A DNA stretch of 8,353 bases. It comes from Candidatus Babelota bacterium (GTDB lineage Bacteria; Babelota; Babeliae; Babelales; JAUPTZ01). Position numbers and translations under genes: made by a program. The stretch's first letter is position 1, and every line of letters starts with the position of its first letter. The DNA is taken from NCBI GenBank assembly GCA_030917105.1, contig JAUPVI010000038.1:1-8353 (forward strand). Reading direction: 5' to 3'. Shown here one piece after another: positions 6,682-8,353 of this stretch. Under the pieces are notes generated by a model. The model had not been told where the DNA came from. It was given only the letters and a program-made list of their open reading frames with translations, and made no database searches.

Positions 6682-7401
6682 TTACGCTATGTTGGCAAAC
6701 ACGTGTTGAACATCATCAAGTTCATCCAGCGCATTTAAAAAATTATATACTTTTTCGGCATCAGCCTCATCGGAAACAGAGGCAAAGGTCGTTGGTATCC
6801 ACTCAAGTTGTACGGTATCTACTTTGAGCCCAGCCTTATCTGCTGTTGCCTTAATAGCATACAGCTCCGATGGCTCACCAACAATACGCACTTGCGTTTC
6901 ATCGGTATCAATACTATCAATATTGTGATCAAGGAACAGCTCAAGAAGTTCGTCTTCTGTCTTAGTTGTCGCATGCAGCGAGACCACACCGCGACGCACA
7001 AACATCCACGAAACACTACCATCACCACCAAGGCTCCCACCACCCTTACCAAATGCATGGCGCACCTCAGATGCAGTACGATTCTTATTGTCGGTTAGCG
7101 CTTCAACCATAATCGCCACTCCATGTGGCCCATACCCTTCGTACGTAATACTTTCATACGCGTTTCCGGCTATCTCACCAGTTCCTTTTTTAATGGCGCG
7201 CGTAATATTGTCACTTGGCATGTTAGCTGCTTTGGCTTTATCCACAAACAACCGCAGACGAATATTGGCAGCAGGATCGCCGCCACCGTCACGCGCTGCT
7301 ATCGTAATTTCGCGCACCAACTTAGTAAAAACCTTACCCTTCTTTATATCTTCTTTTTCTTTTTTATGTTTAATATTAGCCCATTTAGAATGTCCAGCCA
7401 T
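6682..7401 (-). CDS. yebC: YebC/TACO1 family protein
   Basis: This 239-residue protein begins with the family signature MAGHSKWANIKHKK, so the start is the ATG at 7401; a longer in-frame extension to 7446 lies inside the symporter gene. Other conserved blocks are the K-A-K-A-A-N-M-P..NI..AIKKGTG region, the YEGYGPHGVAI block, and the N-K-N-R-T..E-V-R-H-A-F-G-K-GG-LG stretch that continues to GSVSWMF. The length matches the usual 240-250 residues. YebC proteins were long annotated as transcription regulators; more recent work ties the family to translation, including relief of ribosome stalling at proline-rich stretches. A GAGGT site at 7409-7413 lies upstream and overlaps the stop of the preceding symporter gene. 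Confidence 0.96.
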   Translation of the reverse strand: MAGHSKWANIKHKKEKEDIKKGKVFTKLVREITIAARDGGGDPAANIRLRLFVDKAKAANMPSDNITRAIKKGTGEIAGNAYESITYEGYGPHGVAIMVEALTDNKNRTASEVRHAFGKGGGSLGGDGSVSWMFVRRGVVSLHATTKTEDELLELFLDHNIDSIDTDETQVRIVGEPSELYAIKATADKAGLKVDTVQLEWIPTTFASVSDEADAEKVYNFLNALDELDDVQHVFANIA

Positions 7402-7411
7402 CGCACATACC

Positions 7412-8353
7412 TCAATCGTTAAGCATAAGAGAAATGAGTAGTCCAACTACATACGCAGCAGCCGATGCGACAAGTGCCACAAACGATCCAGGCAACGCCA
7501 CCGTCACCACGCCGCTCCATATAAAGCTATATACACAAAAACCTGTCATTACCGAGCACAACGCAGCAATGCGACTCAATCGCCCGCCCACAATGCACAC
7601 CAGAACGGGAATCAACACGCCACTCACTAAAAGCTCGTAGCTTTGCGTCATAACCCCCAAAATATTCGTAGCACAATAAGAGCCGATAATACCTGCAGCC
7701 CCGACCACTAATGTTGCTATTTCAGCACACCGCACACGGAAGGCGCTTCCGCGACTCTGCGGCACAAAATCTTGCACTATATTAGAACTCACCGCACACA
7801 AAAGCGAATCAGCAGTTGACGCAATAGCAGCCACCAACGCGCACATCACCAATGCCTGGCCAACCGGCCCAATATGTTGCGCAACAAGCATCAATAAAGG
7901 ACTTTGTCCTTCGCCAACTACCAATCCTGATAACCGAGCCTGTACCCCAATAAGGGCTGGAATTGCGGCAAACAGCAAAAGGCCGCCCGCAGAAGCCCAT
8001 GATGCAGCAGTTGCTATAGCAGAAGAACGCGCGGCAAAAAACCGCTGTGCCAAGTCTTGTTCGGCAAAAGAAAACAATACCGGAATGCCAAGATAAGAAA
8101 ACCAATAAGAAAAACCACCATCAGGCATAGATGCCGGACTAGATAATGCCGAGACTGTGGCCCAATTCAACACCCCAATCCATACCAAATACCCAAACAA
8201 TCCCAAGAAGACGGCCAGAATCAAGCTAATTTGCAGCAAATCAGTGGCTATAACCGCCGGCAAGCCACCATACATGGTATACCCAACAAGCACTGCCCAA
8301 AAACCAAGGAATAATAAATCACTTTCAACTCCCAGACCAACAAGCAGCTTGCG
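7412..8353 (-). CDS. Sodium:solute symporter (SSS) family transporter, 3' part only
   Basis: The frame is open to the right edge, giving the last 313 residues. The visible GYTMYGGLPAVIATDLLQ block (about 8230-8285) matches the SSS signature Y-T..GG..AV..TD..Q. AAIASTADSLL with following NIVQD (about 7775-7835) matches the second conserved SSS block seen in PutP-like carriers. The rest is a series of hydrophobic helices with short loops, and E-Q-D-L-A-Q-R-F-F-A-A-R is typical of the family's cytoplasmic loop. These inner-membrane carriers use sodium to import proline, pantothenate, sugars or other solutes; the substrate cannot be told here. The TGA stop lies 10 bases before yebC and overlaps its ribosome-binding site, so co-transcription is likely. 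The GTG at 8293 is internal, not the gene start. Confidence 0.9.
   Translation of the reverse strand, partial: RKLLVGLGVESDLLFLGFWAVLVGYTMYGGLPAVIATDLLQISLILAVFLGLFGYLVWIGVLNWATVSALSSPASMPDGGFSYWFSYLGIPVLFSFAEQDLAQRFFAARSSAIATAASWASAGGLLLFAAIPALIGVQARLSGLVVGEGQSPLLMLVAQHIGPVGQALVMCALVAAIASTADSLLCAVSSNIVQDFVPQSRGSAFRVRCAEIATLVVGAAGIIGSYCATNILGVMTQSYELLVSGVLIPVLVCIVGGRLSRIAALCSVMTGFCVYSFIWSGVVTVALPGSFVALVASAAAYVVGLLISLMLND

Noticed and set aside
7402..7446. A 15-codon N-terminal extension of YebC.
   Set aside because: It lies inside the symporter gene. The family starts at MAGHSKW, and a GAGGT site serves the ATG at 7401.

Overview
All genes in this window lie on the minus strand, so transcription runs from the right edge to the left. 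In that order they are: the 3' part of a sodium/solute symporter gene, yebC, yicC, four consecutive paralogous genes for exported OTU-like cysteine proteases, and the 5' part of pgsA. No tRNA, rRNA, CRISPR array, insertion sequence or plus-strand gene could be supported.

The housekeeping part (symporter, yebC, yicC, pgsA) is ordinary bacterial core content, recognised from family motifs. The accessory part (323-5665) is the interesting one. Four tandem genes, called OTU-A to OTU-D in transcription order, each encode a hydrophobic N-terminal export or membrane module containing an RW(G/C)G(I/A)G motif, then a charged helix, a second glycine-rich hydrophobic segment, a variable linker, and a C-terminal cysteine-protease-like domain. 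That domain has a P-x-D-(G/N)-x-C active-site block and a late G/N-H-W block, the layout of the OTU (ovarian tumour) deubiquitinase superfamily. Bacteria lack a ubiquitin system of the eukaryotic kind, so exported OTU proteins are typical of intracellular bacteria that act on host ubiquitin.

The four genes are closely packed. A/B overlap by 1 base, B/C by 4 bases, C/D are 56 bases apart, and D is 33 bases from pgsA. They look like one translationally coupled series placed between yicC and pgsA. C and D are recent duplicates: their 5' ends are nearly identical while the catalytic parts have diverged strongly. A 9-bp perfect hairpin lies just upstream of OTU-A.

The likely source is an intracellular or protist-associated bacterium. 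Candidatus Dependentiae (Babeliae, TM6) fits best in my judgement, with Chlamydiae or another amoeba-associated lineage as alternatives. This assignment rests on gene content only and is tentative.
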